Shown: positions 1 to 8,381, numbered from the stretch's first letter. The stretch is DNA of 64,000 bases from CAYYNP01 sp964472545 (GCA_964472545.1 CAYYNP010000014.1:3488-67487), one strand, 5' to 3'. Numbers and translations are program-made. The notes: a model not told the origin generated them from the letters alone.

Positions 1-2
1 CC

Positions 3-554
3 AACGACGTGGCCCAGCAGCTCGCCACCGGCCCCGGCGCCGCGACGCCCGACGAGTTGCTCGCACAGCCGTCGCCGTCGAAGGACGGCGTAACGCTCAA
101 AGAGCAATACGAAGAGCTGTACAACCGCATTCGCGAGAACTTCAACTTCGAACGCTTCGAGCGGATCGATAGCACCTGCGGCGGCTACGCCCACCACAAC
201 GGGGCCGCCGGCGTGATCCTGCAGATCGAAGGCGGCAACGCGGAGTTGGCCAAAGACATCTGCATGCACGTCGCCGCCATGCGCCCCGCCGCCATGGCCC
301 AAGCTGATCTCGATCCGGCGCTGGTCGCGAAGGAACGCGAGATCCTCGTCGAGCAGGCCCGCCAGTCGGGCAAGCCCGAGCAGATCATCGAGAAGATGGT
401 CGACGGGCGGATGCGCAACTTCTACGCCGAGCGTTGTCTGCTCGAGCAGGTCTTCGTCAAGGCCGAAGACGGCAAGACCACCGTCGGCCAAACGGCCGAG
501 GCCGCCGGGATGAAGCTCGTGCGGTTCGTCCATTGGGAACTCGAAAAGGAGTAG
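3..554 (+). CDS. tsf: Elongation factor Ts, C-terminal part (5' truncated by window edge)
   Basis: EF-Ts is the guanine nucleotide exchange factor that recycles EF-Tu in the cytoplasm. Only the last 183 codons are present; the reading frame is open to the window edge (Asn-Asp-Val...), so the GTG at position 9 is an internal valine codon and not a start. The visible part contains the dimerisation region, with HVAAMRP and the canonical SGKPEQIIEKMVDGRM segment followed by NFYAERCLLEQ, which is diagnostic for the family. It lies 8 bp upstream of pyrH, the standard bacterial order (rpsB)-tsf-pyrH-frr, so the three are almost certainly co-transcribed. Nothing looks broken in the part that can be read. 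Confidence 0.95.
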   Translation, partial: NDVAQQLATGPGAATPDELLAQPSPSKDGVTLKEQYEELYNRIRENFNFERFERIDSTCGGYAHHNGAAGVILQIEGGNAELAKDICMHVAAMRPAAMAQADLDPALVAKEREILVEQARQSGKPEQIIEKMVDGRMRNFYAERCLLEQVFVKAEDGKTTVGQTAEAAGMKLVRFVHWELEKE

Positions 555-562
555 CAGAACCC

Positions 563-1315
563 ATGTCTGATGACGGCTCGTCGGCGGCTCCGTCGCCGTA
601 TCGTCGGGTGGTATTGAAGATCTCCGGCGAAGGTTTCGTCCATCCGGGCGAGCGCGGCATCGCCATGGACGCCGTGTTGCACATCGCCCGGCAGACTTAC
701 CAGGCGGCCGGGCACGGTGTGCAAATCGCCATCGTGATCGGCGGGGGGAACATCCTCCGCGGGGCCCAGTTCACCTCGGGCAACTCCGCCGTACACGAAG
801 CCACGGCCCACTACATGGGCATGCTGGCCACGGTGATGAACGGCCTGGCCCTGCAAGACGCGCTGGAGTCGCTCGGCGCCGACACGCGGCTGATGTCGGC
901 CATCCGCATGGACGGCGTCGCCGAGACCTACATCCGCCGCCGCGCCCGCCGCCATCTGGAGAAGGGCCGCATCATCATCCTGGCCGCCGGCACCGGCAGC
1001 CCGTTCGTGACCACCGATACGGCTGCCGCCCAACGCGCGCTGGAACTCGAAGCCGACGCCCTGCTGAAAGCCACCCGGGTCGACGGTGTCTTCAGCGACG
1101 ATCCGGAGAAAAACCCCCACGCCGTGCTCTACGGCGAGTTGAGCTACGACGACGTCCGGCGGCAGAACCTGCGGGTGATGGATCAGGAGGCGATCGCCAA
1201 GTGCATGGAATACGCCATGCCGATCCGCGTCTTCAATTTCCGCAAAGACGGCAACATCGAGCAGGCAGTTCTCGGCCAGCGCGTGGGTACGTTGGTACAC
1301 CGCACAAAGGAGTAA
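563..1315 (+). CDS. pyrH: UMP kinase
   Basis: Bacterial-type uridylate kinase (amino-acid kinase fold), which phosphorylates UMP to UDP with ATP in pyrimidine nucleotide synthesis; normally a cytoplasmic hexamer regulated by GTP and UTP. The 250-residue product has the expected landmarks: VVLKISGEGF near the N terminus, IVIGGGNILRG, the GTGSPFVTTDTAA segment, and the ADALLKATRVDGVF segment near residue 170. The ATG at 563 was chosen because it gives the family's usual N terminus, a few residues before the conserved lysine strand, and sits just after the tsf stop. A longer in-frame reading upstream would overlap tsf and adds nothing family-like. The frr start follows 4 bp after the stop. Confidence 0.96.
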   Translation: MSDDGSSAAPSPYRRVVLKISGEGFVHPGERGIAMDAVLHIARQTYQAAGHGVQIAIVIGGGNILRGAQFTSGNSAVHEATAHYMGMLATVMNGLALQDALESLGADTRLMSAIRMDGVAETYIRRRARRHLEKGRIIILAAGTGSPFVTTDTAAAQRALELEADALLKATRVDGVFSDDPEKNPHAVLYGELSYDDVRRQNLRVMDQEAIAKCMEYAMPIRVFNFRKDGNIEQAVLGQRVGTLVHRTKE

Positions 1316-1319
1316 CGTC

Positions 1320-1880
1320 ATGAGCACAGACGAGATCCTTTTCGACGTCGAAGAGAAGATGGAGAAGGCCGTCGCCCATCTCAAGGGCAGCCTGGCGGGC
1401 ATCCGCACCGGCCGGGCCAACCCCGGGCTGGTCGACTCGCTGAAGGTCGAGGTCTACGGCTCGCTCACGCCGATCAAGCAGGTGGCCACCGTCGGCGCCC
1501 CGGAGCCCACGCAGATCGTCATCCGCCCTTACGACCCGGGTACGCTCAAAGACATCGAAAGAGCGATCCAGGCCGCCGATCTGGGGCTGAATCCGCAGAA
1601 CGACGGCCGCCTGATCCGGTTGACCGTTCCGCAGCTCTCCGGCGAGGTCCGCCGCAAAATGGTCGGCCGCGTGAAGGAACTTGCCGAAGAGGCCAAGATC
1701 GCCATCCGCAACATCCGCCGCGACGGCAACAAGAAGGCCGACGCCGGCGAAAAGGCCAAGGAACTCTCCGAAGACGATCGCGACGACGTGAAGAAAGAGA
1801 TCCAGGACCTCACCAAGGACTACGAGTCGAAGGCCACCAACGCGGCGAAGGCGCGGGAGAAGGAAGTGCTTGAGGGCTAA
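1320..1880 (+). CDS. frr: Ribosome recycling factor
   Basis: Together with EF-G this protein splits post-termination ribosomes. The 186-residue product matches the usual length of about 185. Recognisable blocks are HLKGSLAGIRTGRANPGLVD near residue 25, VEVYGSLTPIKQVATV, and near the C terminus the helical RNIRRDGNKKADAGEK and DDRDDVKKEIQDLT segments typical of the long three-helix bundle. It is the third gene of tsf-pyrH-frr, starting 4 bp after the pyrH stop with the AAGGAG at the end of pyrH serving as ribosome binding site. No clear intrinsic terminator follows; a dispersed hairpin repeat begins 31 bp after the stop. Confidence 0.97.
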   Translation: MSTDEILFDVEEKMEKAVAHLKGSLAGIRTGRANPGLVDSLKVEVYGSLTPIKQVATVGAPEPTQIVIRPYDPGTLKDIERAIQAADLGLNPQNDGRLIRLTVPQLSGEVRRKMVGRVKELAEEAKIAIRNIRRDGNKKADAGEKAKELSEDDRDDVKKEIQDLTKDYESKATNAAKAREKEVLEG

Positions 1881-1911
1881 ACGCCTTTGCATCGGGGCCA
1901 CGGGCGTCTTG

Positions 1912-1935
1912 TAGCCGAAGTCGCCAGACTTTGGC
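1912..1935 (+). repeat. Dispersed 24-bp hairpin repeat, copy A
   Basis: A 24-bp element beginning GTAGCCG. It folds as a 9-bp stem, GCCGAAGTC against GACTTTGGC (one G-T pair), closed by the tetraloop GCCA. Further copies occur at 15169, 15206, 15248 (inverted) and 59464. All are intergenic; here it lies just after frr. Confidence 0.8.
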
Positions 1936-1994
1936 CGTCTCGGCGCTAATCTCGACTGCAAGGCACAAACGATCGGTCGACAGGGGGCCTTGGG

Positions 1995-2070
1995 GGTCAG
2001 GTCGCGAATAGTGAATAGCACCGACCACGCGTGACACCATCAGTCTCTATTCACTATTCACGGCCTGACC
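1995..2070. repeat. Long near-perfect inverted repeat (24-bp arms, 28-bp spacer)
   Basis: The left arm at 1995-2018 and right arm at 2047-2070 are reverse complements over 24 bp, with two mismatches that would be G-U pairs in RNA. The arms contain GAATAGTGAATAG and its complement. It could be a small non-autonomous element or a structured intergenic repeat. No transposase gene or target-site duplication was identified. Confidence 0.75.
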
Positions 2071-2099
2071 ACATGGTCCGATCCGGCGAGAACGGACAA

Positions 2100-2384
2100 A
2101 TGCGTGAAGACCTAATTGATGTGGTTCGTAGGCTCCGTCGGCACGATCGGTCTATTTGTGGTGACGCGCCGGCCTGGATTGTTATCAATCTTGCCGATCA
2201 TCTCGACTCATTCTTGAAGGAGAACGAGAACACTGACAGGAGACAATTGGAGGCTCGGGTTGAGGCGTTTGCACTCGGAGGTATTAAGCATGTTGCGGAT
2301 AACTGCGGGTGCGAGTGTGATACTCTTCTCCATACGCTTGGTTCGTTGAGGAAAGCGGCTAGCCCCGATAATCTTCCACATTAG
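2100..2384 (+). CDS. Small hypothetical protein
   Basis: A 94-residue open frame that I do not recognise. The predicted protein is mostly helical and charged, with Arg-rich VVRRLRRHDRS near the N terminus, a central EARVEAFALGGIKHVADN stretch and a CGCECD cysteine cluster near residue 70. The ATG at 2100 was preferred over earlier in-frame starts because those would run through the inverted repeat just upstream; no strong Shine-Dalgarno sequence precedes it. Base composition is visibly more AT-rich than the neighbouring genes, which fits either a recent arrival or a chance open frame. It is convergent with the diheme protein gene to its right, separated by 157 bp that holds a weak GGGAGT/ACTCCC stem. 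Confidence 0.4.
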   Translation: MREDLIDVVRRLRRHDRSICGDAPAWIVINLADHLDSFLKENENTDRRQLEARVEAFALGGIKHVADNCGCECDTLLHTLGSLRKAASPDNLPH

Positions 2385-2541
2385 GCTCTGGGCGAAGGGG
2401 CGAAGAAGCCATCCGGAGAAGAAGAGGAGGTGGGAGTCTCTTCGGGAAATACTCCCGCCCGCTTCTCTTCCCCGTAGGAGTGACCGGTCCGACCGTACGG
2501 GCCAAAGTCTGAGCGACTTCAGCGACGGAGTACATCGTCTC

Positions 2542-4917
2542 TTACGGCCCGGCAAACCCGGTGTAAAGCCCGCCGTAATCGGTCGGATACGGCACTGGCT
2601 CGGCGCCCGGCATATCGACGCGAGGTTTGGCAAGCAGGATGTCGCGGGCGCCTTCGATAGCGGTGAGCATCTGCCGATAGGCCGCGTCGTCGGTCGAGGG
2701 GAACCGGGCCTTCTCGTCGTCGCACAGCCCCCCGGCCGACTTCGCCAGATTGGTTTGCAGCACGCGGCTGTAACGGGGATGCGTCAGATTCACGTCGCCG
2801 TCGGACGCCCGCAGGTTGAGTTCCCGCAGCGTGCCGTGGATCGGTGTGCCGGCCCAGGCGTCGCGGGAGCCGGGGGTGCCGGGGCGGGTGTTGTCGTAGG
2901 TGCCGTAGTAGGGACAGTTGGCGTCGATCCAGGCGTAGATCCGCCGTCGGCCGTTGTCGTCAACGTGTACCTCGCCGTGGCCGTCTTCGAGATACTCCGT
3001 CAAGCGGCTGACGTACGAGCCGGTCGTCAGCGGCCGCAGGTTCGCGGTGGGGCCCTGGTTGACCCAGATGAAGTGGACCAGCTTCTTCGCCAGCATTTGC
3101 TCGTAGGCCATGTTGAAGTAGCGGGTTTTGTCGTCGCTCAGATCCAACGCGCCGTCGGGCTCCCGGCCGCTGTGGCACGACACGCAGTACTTGTCCAACA
3201 CCGGCTGCACGTGTTTGACGAAGTCGACCGGCGCGGCGTCGCCCCACGGCGGCGGTTCGATCTCCGACGGCCGCCGGCCGGCGGCCAACGTCGAGCGGCT
3301 GGTGGCCGTATCGCTGCGCGGCTCGTGACATCCCACGCAACCTTGATGCTCGCCGGGCATGATCTGCGTGACCGAGCCCATCCGCGAGAGCTCCTTGCCG
3401 TCGCCGTCGAGGGCCTCAAAGTAGAGTTCCACGCCGGCCGGTGCCTTGAAGTAGGCCGAACCGTCGGCCTCGACCGGCACGGTGCCGAAGCTGGTCTTAA
3501 CGTAATACGATCCCCGGCCGACCAGCGGATCGTGGTCGTAGACGCGCTGGCCCCGCATGTTGCAGCGTTTCGGGACTTGTGTGAGCAGGCGGATCGCCTT
3601 GACCTGGCCTCGCTCGATGCCGTCGTCGAGCAGGCCCTGGTAGACGTCGGAGACGAAGTACGTGCCGTAGTTCAACTCGGAATCGACGACCGAGGGGATC
3701 ACGTTGGGACGTTTACGCACCGCCAGCGGGACCGGGTTGAAGCAGGAGATCTCCGCGTCTTCGAAGACGCTTGTCCGCTCACCCTGCGGGTTCAGGGCGA
3801 CGATCCGATATCGCTTCGGGCCGTCGCCCGGCGGTCCGCCGTAGGACGCCAGAAAGAGGTCCTCGCCGACCGGATAGGGGTCGCGATAGGCCCAGGTGTA
3901 TTGTTTGTCGCCCGGGCCGCCGCCGGGGCGATACTGGCGGCTGGGAACGTATTCGTATTCCGGCGTGAGGTTCGTCAGCCCTCGCAGGTCTTCCACGCCG
4001 TATTGCGGATCGATGATCCCCACCGCCCCGACCGGATTGCCGTGGTGCGGGCCCAACGTGCAAAGCACCTTCTGGGTGCCGGGGATTTGCTTGGCCTGCC
4101 AGAAGACGTTGGGGTTGGTGACCGTGTTTCCGTAGAACAGCCGCAGCCGCGTGCCGTCGGGGTTGATCGTCCAGAGGCTTTGCAGGTCGAAAAGGCTCTT
4201 GTCGTTGTATTCCCAACGCATGAACAGGATCGACCCGTCCTGCATCACGTACGGCGACACGGCGGCCAAGGTGCTGAAATCGATCCGCCGCATGTTGCCG
4301 CCGTCGGCGTCCATGGCGAACATGGCCGAAGAAAGCCCCGGCTGACACATCGAGTAGCTCTTGCCCCGGGTCGAGGCGAAGGCGATCCGATCGTCGGGCA
4401 GGTAGATCGGATAGACGTCGTGGAAGCGGCCCCGGGTGATCTGCCGCAGGCCGCTGCCGTCGACGTGGATCTCGAAGACGTGGAAGGAGTCGATGTTGCG
4501 TTTGTAGTTCGGCGTGCAGCCGGCGCGCTCCTTGGCGGTGGGGTCCGGCTCGAACGACTCGCCCGGCTCGATCGCCATCCAGGAGAAGAGCAGCCGCTTG
4601 GCGTCGAAGGAGGCGCTCATGTCGAAGACCACGCCGTGGTCGCGGCGGAAGATCTCTCGCGGCGTCCGGTCGGGCTGGGCCGGGTCGTAGACGTAGATCC
4701 CTCCGCCCGGCTGGTAGACGTTCCAGCAGTAGATCGTGCCCACGCCGAAGGGACGCTTCAGGTGATGCCGCTTGACCAGCGCGATCGGCGGGCAGTTCTC
4801 GGCGACGGCCTGCTGGAGCGTCGCTTCTCCGGCCGACACCATCGCGGCACGTTCGGTGCCAAGAGCCGCCGCCACGAGCAGCGCGAGAGATAACGCCTTG
4901 CGTAGGTCCGGGTGCAT
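2542..4917 (-). CDS. Secreted diheme protein, hydrazine synthase alpha-like
   Basis: A 791-residue protein with a signal peptide (about residues 1-29) and a beta-propeller/PD40-like middle made of repeats such as DPAQPDRTPREIF, GSGLRQITRGRFHDVYPIYL and DGSILFMRWEYNDKSLFDLQ. Two c-type heme motifs follow, CVGCHEP near residue 526 and CVSCHSG near residue 579. This order resembles the alpha subunit of anammox hydrazine synthase (propeller plus heme-bearing C-terminal domain) and the many related planctomycete proteins annotated with the HZS_alpha domain. The start was chosen at the ATG preceded by ACAGGAGATCGAC. No beta or gamma hydrazine synthase subunit is nearby, so a hydrazine-forming role is not implied; periplasmic electron transfer or oxidation of an unknown substrate is more likely. 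Confidence 0.75.
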   Translation of the reverse strand: MHPDLRKALSLALLVAAALGTERAAMVSAGEATLQQAVAENCPPIALVKRHHLKRPFGVGTIYCWNVYQPGGGIYVYDPAQPDRTPREIFRRDHGVVFDMSASFDAKRLLFSWMAIEPGESFEPDPTAKERAGCTPNYKRNIDSFHVFEIHVDGSGLRQITRGRFHDVYPIYLPDDRIAFASTRGKSYSMCQPGLSSAMFAMDADGGNMRRIDFSTLAAVSPYVMQDGSILFMRWEYNDKSLFDLQSLWTINPDGTRLRLFYGNTVTNPNVFWQAKQIPGTQKVLCTLGPHHGNPVGAVGIIDPQYGVEDLRGLTNLTPEYEYVPSRQYRPGGGPGDKQYTWAYRDPYPVGEDLFLASYGGPPGDGPKRYRIVALNPQGERTSVFEDAEISCFNPVPLAVRKRPNVIPSVVDSELNYGTYFVSDVYQGLLDDGIERGQVKAIRLLTQVPKRCNMRGQRVYDHDPLVGRGSYYVKTSFGTVPVEADGSAYFKAPAGVELYFEALDGDGKELSRMGSVTQIMPGEHQGCVGCHEPRSDTATSRSTLAAGRRPSEIEPPPWGDAAPVDFVKHVQPVLDKYCVSCHSGREPDGALDLSDDKTRYFNMAYEQMLAKKLVHFIWVNQGPTANLRPLTTGSYVSRLTEYLEDGHGEVHVDDNGRRRIYAWIDANCPYYGTYDNTRPGTPGSRDAWAGTPIHGTLRELNLRASDGDVNLTHPRYSRVLQTNLAKSAGGLCDDEKARFPSTDDAAYRQMLTAIEGARDILLAKPRVDMPGAEPVPYPTDYGGLYTGFAGP

Positions 4918-4977
4918 GTCGATCTCCTGTGTGCGTAAAGTCATCGCACGCTCGAGGAGGGCCTCACCGTCGTTAGG

Positions 4978-6165
4978 CTACTCGTCAGCTTCGTCCCCGG
5001 GATCTTCGGGCGGCTCTTCGTCGGGCTCGTCGATGATCTTCTTCGGCTCGTACGGGTGGTCGCGTTTCCGCAGCACCTTGGCTTCGAGGATCTTGTCCGG
5101 CTGCGGGCCGCCGGGTTGGTCGGGATCGCGGCGCTGCAACTTCGCCAACACGTCCATCCCCACCGTCACGCGGCCGAAGGCTGTGTGTCGTCCGTCGAGG
5201 TGGCTGGTGGGGCCGAAGGTCAAGAAGAACTGCGAGCCGCCCGTGTCGCGTCCGGCATGGGCCATGCTCAACGTACCCCGGAAATGCCGCCTGAAGTCCT
5301 CTCGGTAGCACTCGCAAGGGATGTTGTAGCCGGGCCCGCCGCCGCCCGTGCCGTCGGGACATCCGCCCTGGGCCATGAAGCCGGGCAACACGCGATGGAA
5401 CGTGAGGCCGTCGTAGAAGCCCTTCTCGATCAGCGAGATGAAATTGGCCACGGCCTCGGGGGCCTGGTTCTCGAACAGCTCGATCTGGATATCGCCTTTG
5501 CTGGTCTTCAGCAGCACGCGGGGCAGGTCGTCGGCCTGGGCCTCGGCGGCACGAATCGCGAGTTCCTTCTTCCAGTAGGCCTGGTAGTCGGCCACCTGGG
5601 CCAAATAGCGTCTTCCCGACTGGCCGATCGATTCGTCTTCCGCGGCCGCCTTGAGATACTTCGCGGCCAGGTCGAACTGGCACGCATTAAACGCCGCGGA
5701 ACCTGCCAGATCGTAGATTCCCGGCTGTTTGAATCCCCCGGCGATGAGCAGTTGGGCCAAGCGCAGCGCATCCTCGAAGTCGTCGGATCGCATGCGAAGC
5801 AGCATGACCTGCTTCATCACCTCCGTGACTTTCTCGTTCATGTTCGGCGCGGCGGCGTAGAGTTTCTCGGCCACCTCGAACAACCGCGATTGGATTGGCA
5901 ACCCTCCCTCGCTCAGCTTACGCAGCCGGGCCATCAACGCTTCGCGCTCGTCCGGTTTGGCCGCTCGGTATTCCGCAAGGGTCTTGTCGAGTTGCTCGTT
6001 GAGCGCTTCGATCTGCCCCATCAAACGGTCGAATTCGGCCTGGTCGGCACTCGGTGCGGCGGTCGGCGCGGCAGCCGGCTCGGCAGCCGGCAACGACGTG
6101 GGCAATAGCGCGATCGCGGCCAGAAACAACGACCAAGACAGACATCGGCGTACGGGACGCGACAT
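4978..6165 (-). CDS. Secreted cyclophilin-type peptidyl-prolyl isomerase (copy 1)
   Basis: A 395-residue exported protein: signal peptide (about 1-27), an Ala-rich linker, a helical N-terminal half with TPR-like character (VAEKLYAAAPN, DDFEDALRLAQLLIAGG, FDLAAKYLKAAAED) and a C-terminal cyclophilin domain from about residue 205. The cyclophilin core is intact, with FHRVLPGFMAQGGCPDGTG, FRGTLSMAHAG and GSQFFLTFGPT, so proline isomerase activity in the periplasm or on the cell surface is expected. The start was placed at the ATG after TTAGGAATCCCGTC. The tail is acidic and Pro-rich. It lies immediately downstream of a paralogue in the same direction, indicating a tandem duplication, and the pair probably form one operon. 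Confidence 0.88.
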   Translation of the reverse strand: MSRPVRRCLSWSLFLAAIALLPTSLPAAEPAAAPTAAPSADQAEFDRLMGQIEALNEQLDKTLAEYRAAKPDEREALMARLRKLSEGGLPIQSRLFEVAEKLYAAAPNMNEKVTEVMKQVMLLRMRSDDFEDALRLAQLLIAGGFKQPGIYDLAGSAAFNACQFDLAAKYLKAAAEDESIGQSGRRYLAQVADYQAYWKKELAIRAAEAQADDLPRVLLKTSKGDIQIELFENQAPEAVANFISLIEKGFYDGLTFHRVLPGFMAQGGCPDGTGGGGPGYNIPCECYREDFRRHFRGTLSMAHAGRDTGGSQFFLTFGPTSHLDGRHTAFGRVTVGMDVLAKLQRRDPDQPGGPQPDKILEAKVLRKRDHPYEPKKIIDEPDEEPPEDPGDEADE

Positions 6166-6269
6166 GACGGGATTCCTAACGGTTGGGGGGGTGGCTTTCG
6201 TGGCGTAAGCTTCCAGCTTGCGTTTGAAGTTGTGTCTCAATTGGCAAGCAAGATGCTCGCCCCACTTCA
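6166..6269. other. Short spacer between the two cyclophilin genes
   Basis: This 104-bp spacer contains GTAAGCTTCCAGCTTGCG and GGCAAGCAAGATGCTCGCC, AT-richer palindromic fragments of the kind scattered in planctomycete intergenic DNA. No promoter or terminator is convincing. Confidence 0.35.
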
Positions 6270-7538
6270 CTAGTTCGGCGGGGGCGGCGGCGCGTTTCTG
6301 TCGGGCAACGTGGCCGGCGAGTATTCGTGCTCGCGCTTGCGAAGCACCTTGGCTTCGAGGATCTTGGTGGGCGTGGGCAGGACATCGGCCTCGCCAGGGG
6401 CGGGTGGCTCCGGCGGGGGATCGCGGCGCTGGAGACTCGACAACACGTCGAGCCCGTCGATCACCCGGCCGAAGACCGTATGCTGCCCGTTGAGGTGTTC
6501 GGTCGGTACAAACGTCAGGAAGAACTGCGAACCGCCCGTGTCGCGTCCGGCGTGGGCCATGCTCAGGGTGCCGCGGAAGTGCAGCCGGCGATTCGGCTGG
6601 TAACATTCGCAGGGGATCCAGTATCCCGGCCCGCCGCCTCCGGTGCCGTCCGGGCATCCGCCCTGGGCCATGAAGCCGGGCAGAACGCGATGGAAGCCCA
6701 GCCCGTCGTAGTATTTCTTCTCGACCAGCGAGATGAAGCTGGCCACCGTGTTGGGGGCCTGGTCTTCAAAAAGCTCCAACGTGACGTCGCCCCGGTCGGT
6801 CTTCAGCAACACGCGGGGAAGATCGTCCGCGGTGGCTTCGGCCTGGCGGATCTTCTGCTCCTCATCCCACGCCGTGCGGTAGGGATCGGGGAAGCTGAGA
6901 AAATCCTTGATCAGGCTGTCGACCATCGTGCCTCCGGCGCCGACCGGGATGCCCTCGCTGGCGGCCGTCTTCAGGTGCTTCTCGGCGGCGTCGAAATCGC
7001 CGGTGACGAACGCCGCGATGCCGGTCGGCTCGTAGATCCGCATGTCGGGGCACTTGTGTTCGATCAACAGGCTTCCCAACCGCAAGGCTTCTTCGTAGTT
7101 GTCCGACTGCAGCGAATAGACTCGCGACCGCACGTGGCCCAGCAACACGTCGACCAGCAGTTTGGTGATTTCCCGATTCTCGTTCGGCGCTTCGGCGTAG
7201 GCCCGCTCGGCGGCGGCGACCAGTTTCGGCGCCATCGCGTCGGATTGGGCGATCAACTCGCGCCACTTGCCGCGGATTTCCTCTCGCTTTGCTGCGTCGG
7301 CGTCGCGGAACTCGACTTGCAGGTTTCGCAAGTCGGCCAGCGTGGACTTCCACGAGGTCAACACTTCCTCGAACGCGGCGGCCTCCGGGCCGGCCGCCGG
7401 ATCGGGGGCCGCCGGATCGGGGGCCGCCGGATCGGGGGCCGCCGGATCGGGGGCCGCCGTTTCGTCTTGGGCCGTGACGACGCAAAATGGGATCAGCAAC
7501 AGCAACGATGCCGCCGCCAGCAATGCTACGACTCGCAT
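6270..7538 (-). CDS. Secreted cyclophilin-type peptidyl-prolyl isomerase (copy 2)
   Basis: A 422-residue paralogue of the downstream gene with the same plan: signal peptide, low-complexity linker, helical TPR-like region and C-terminal cyclophilin. The catalytic region is conserved (FHRVLPGFMAQGGCPDGTG, GTLSMAHAGRDTGGSQFF, HLNGQHTVFGRV). The linker directly after the signal peptide is a pentapeptide repeat, about four copies of DPAAP, coded by a 15-bp tandem repeat. The start was set at the second methionine of the open frame because GAGGAATACGAAC precedes it at good spacing. The tail ends in a poly-Pro run. It is transcribed away from rsmD, so the 139-bp gap between them should hold promoters for both directions. 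Targets are unknown; the two isomerases have diverged mainly outside the catalytic core. Confidence 0.88.
   Translation of the reverse strand: MRVVALLAAASLLLLIPFCVVTAQDETAAPDPAAPDPAAPDPAAPDPAAGPEAAAFEEVLTSWKSTLADLRNLQVEFRDADAAKREEIRGKWRELIAQSDAMAPKLVAAAERAYAEAPNENREITKLLVDVLLGHVRSRVYSLQSDNYEEALRLGSLLIEHKCPDMRIYEPTGIAAFVTGDFDAAEKHLKTAASEGIPVGAGGTMVDSLIKDFLSFPDPYRTAWDEEQKIRQAEATADDLPRVLLKTDRGDVTLELFEDQAPNTVASFISLVEKKYYDGLGFHRVLPGFMAQGGCPDGTGGGGPGYWIPCECYQPNRRLHFRGTLSMAHAGRDTGGSQFFLTFVPTEHLNGQHTVFGRVIDGLDVLSSLQRRDPPPEPPAPGEADVLPTPTKILEAKVLRKREHEYSPATLPDRNAPPPPPN
7392..7451. repeat. 15-bp coding minisatellite, four copies
   Basis: Four perfect tandem copies of GGCCGCCGGATCGGG plus a partial fifth. 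On the minus strand they code the Asp-Pro-Ala-Ala-Pro linker of cyclophilin copy 2. Unit length is a multiple of three, so copy-number change would not break the frame. Confidence 0.9.
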
Positions 7539-7677
7539 GTTCGTATTCCTCAACATCATGAACGGACAACTCGCTTCTTCAAACCCGGCAAACCGGGCCG
7601 GCCGCAGCCTTCCCGTACCGCTTACCGTACGGTAGCATATCAGATGGTATTATCCAACCCGGGGGACCCGCCGGACG

Positions 7678-8343
7678 ATGACGGCCAGAAAGCGAAAACC
7701 GCCAAGAAAGTCCACCGCAAAGTCCGCCGGGAAGCGATCCGGCGGGCCGCCGGGCGGCGATTCGGTCCGTCCGGTGGGGCTGCGGATCATCGGTGGGAAG
7801 TTTCGCGGCCGGAAACTGCTCTACGGCGGCCGGCGACGCGTACGGCCGATGAAACACCGCCTGCGCGAGGCAATCTTCAACCTGATCGGGCCGTCGATCC
7901 GCGGGAAACACGCCGTCGATCTCTTCGCCGGAACCGGCGCCCTGGGACTCGAAGCCCTCAGCCGCGGCGCCGCCCGGGCGACGCTCATCGAACAGCATTT
8001 CCCCACCGCCGCGATCATTCGCCAGAACGTGGCCATCCTGGGCGTCGAGGACGCGATCGAACTGGTCACCGCCAGCGTGTTCGTCTGGCAGCAGCGAGGC
8101 GGCCGCGTGGGGCCGTTGCCGTGGGTCGTCTTCTGCTCGCCGCCGTACGACTTCTACGTCGACCGCACCGAGCAGATGCTGCGCCTGGTCGGCGGCCTGA
8201 TGGAGTCGGCGCCGGACGAGAGCATCTTCGCCGTGGAATCCGATCGGCGATTCGACTTCACGACGTTGCCGGCCAGCGACGCCTGGGATGTTCGCACGTA
8301 CGCGCCGGCCGAAGTGGGGGTGTATCGCAAGGCGGCGGATTGA
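7678..8343 (+). CDS. rsmD: 16S rRNA (guanine(966)-N(2))-methyltransferase family protein
   Basis: A 221-residue SAM-dependent methyltransferase of the RsmD family, which methylates G966 of 16S rRNA (E. coli numbering). After a basic, poorly conserved N terminus come the family landmarks: LRIIGGKFRGRKL, VRPMKHRLREAIFNLIG, the SAM-binding VDLFAGTGALGLEALSRG, and the catalytic-loop region VVFCSPPYDFY. The usual catalytic motif is (N/D)PPY; here the first residue is Ser, and the codon TCG is clear in the sequence. The start used is the ATG at 7678; an internal start nearer the conserved domain is possible because the first 30 residues are Lys/Arg/Pro-rich. It stands alone, divergent from cyclophilin copy 2 and convergent with the Uma2 gene. 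Confidence 0.85.
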   Translation: MTARKRKPPRKSTAKSAGKRSGGPPGGDSVRPVGLRIIGGKFRGRKLLYGGRRRVRPMKHRLREAIFNLIGPSIRGKHAVDLFAGTGALGLEALSRGAARATLIEQHFPTAAIIRQNVAILGVEDAIELVTASVFVWQQRGGRVGPLPWVVFCSPPYDFYVDRTEQMLRLVGGLMESAPDESIFAVESDRRFDFTTLPASDAWDVRTYAPAEVGVYRKAAD

Positions 8344-8381
8344 GAATCTGCCTCCAAGCGGCACCCGCCCGCCAACGTGCA

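Noticed and set aside
2430..2458. Intrinsic terminator between the small unknown gene and the diheme gene
   Set aside because: The GTGGGAGT / ACTCCCGC stem is short and not followed by a T-run on either strand.
2755..4893. Long open frame on the plus strand opposite the diheme protein gene
   Set aside because: It is the antisense shadow of a gene with signal peptide, heme motifs and a good ribosome binding site; its translation is low-complexity Val/Arg/Asp with no family features. Long antisense frames are common at this GC content.
2542..4917. True hydrazine synthase of an anammox bacterium
   Set aside because: No beta/gamma subunits or other anammox genes nearby, and the remaining gene content fits an aerobic Pirellulales-type planctomycete better.
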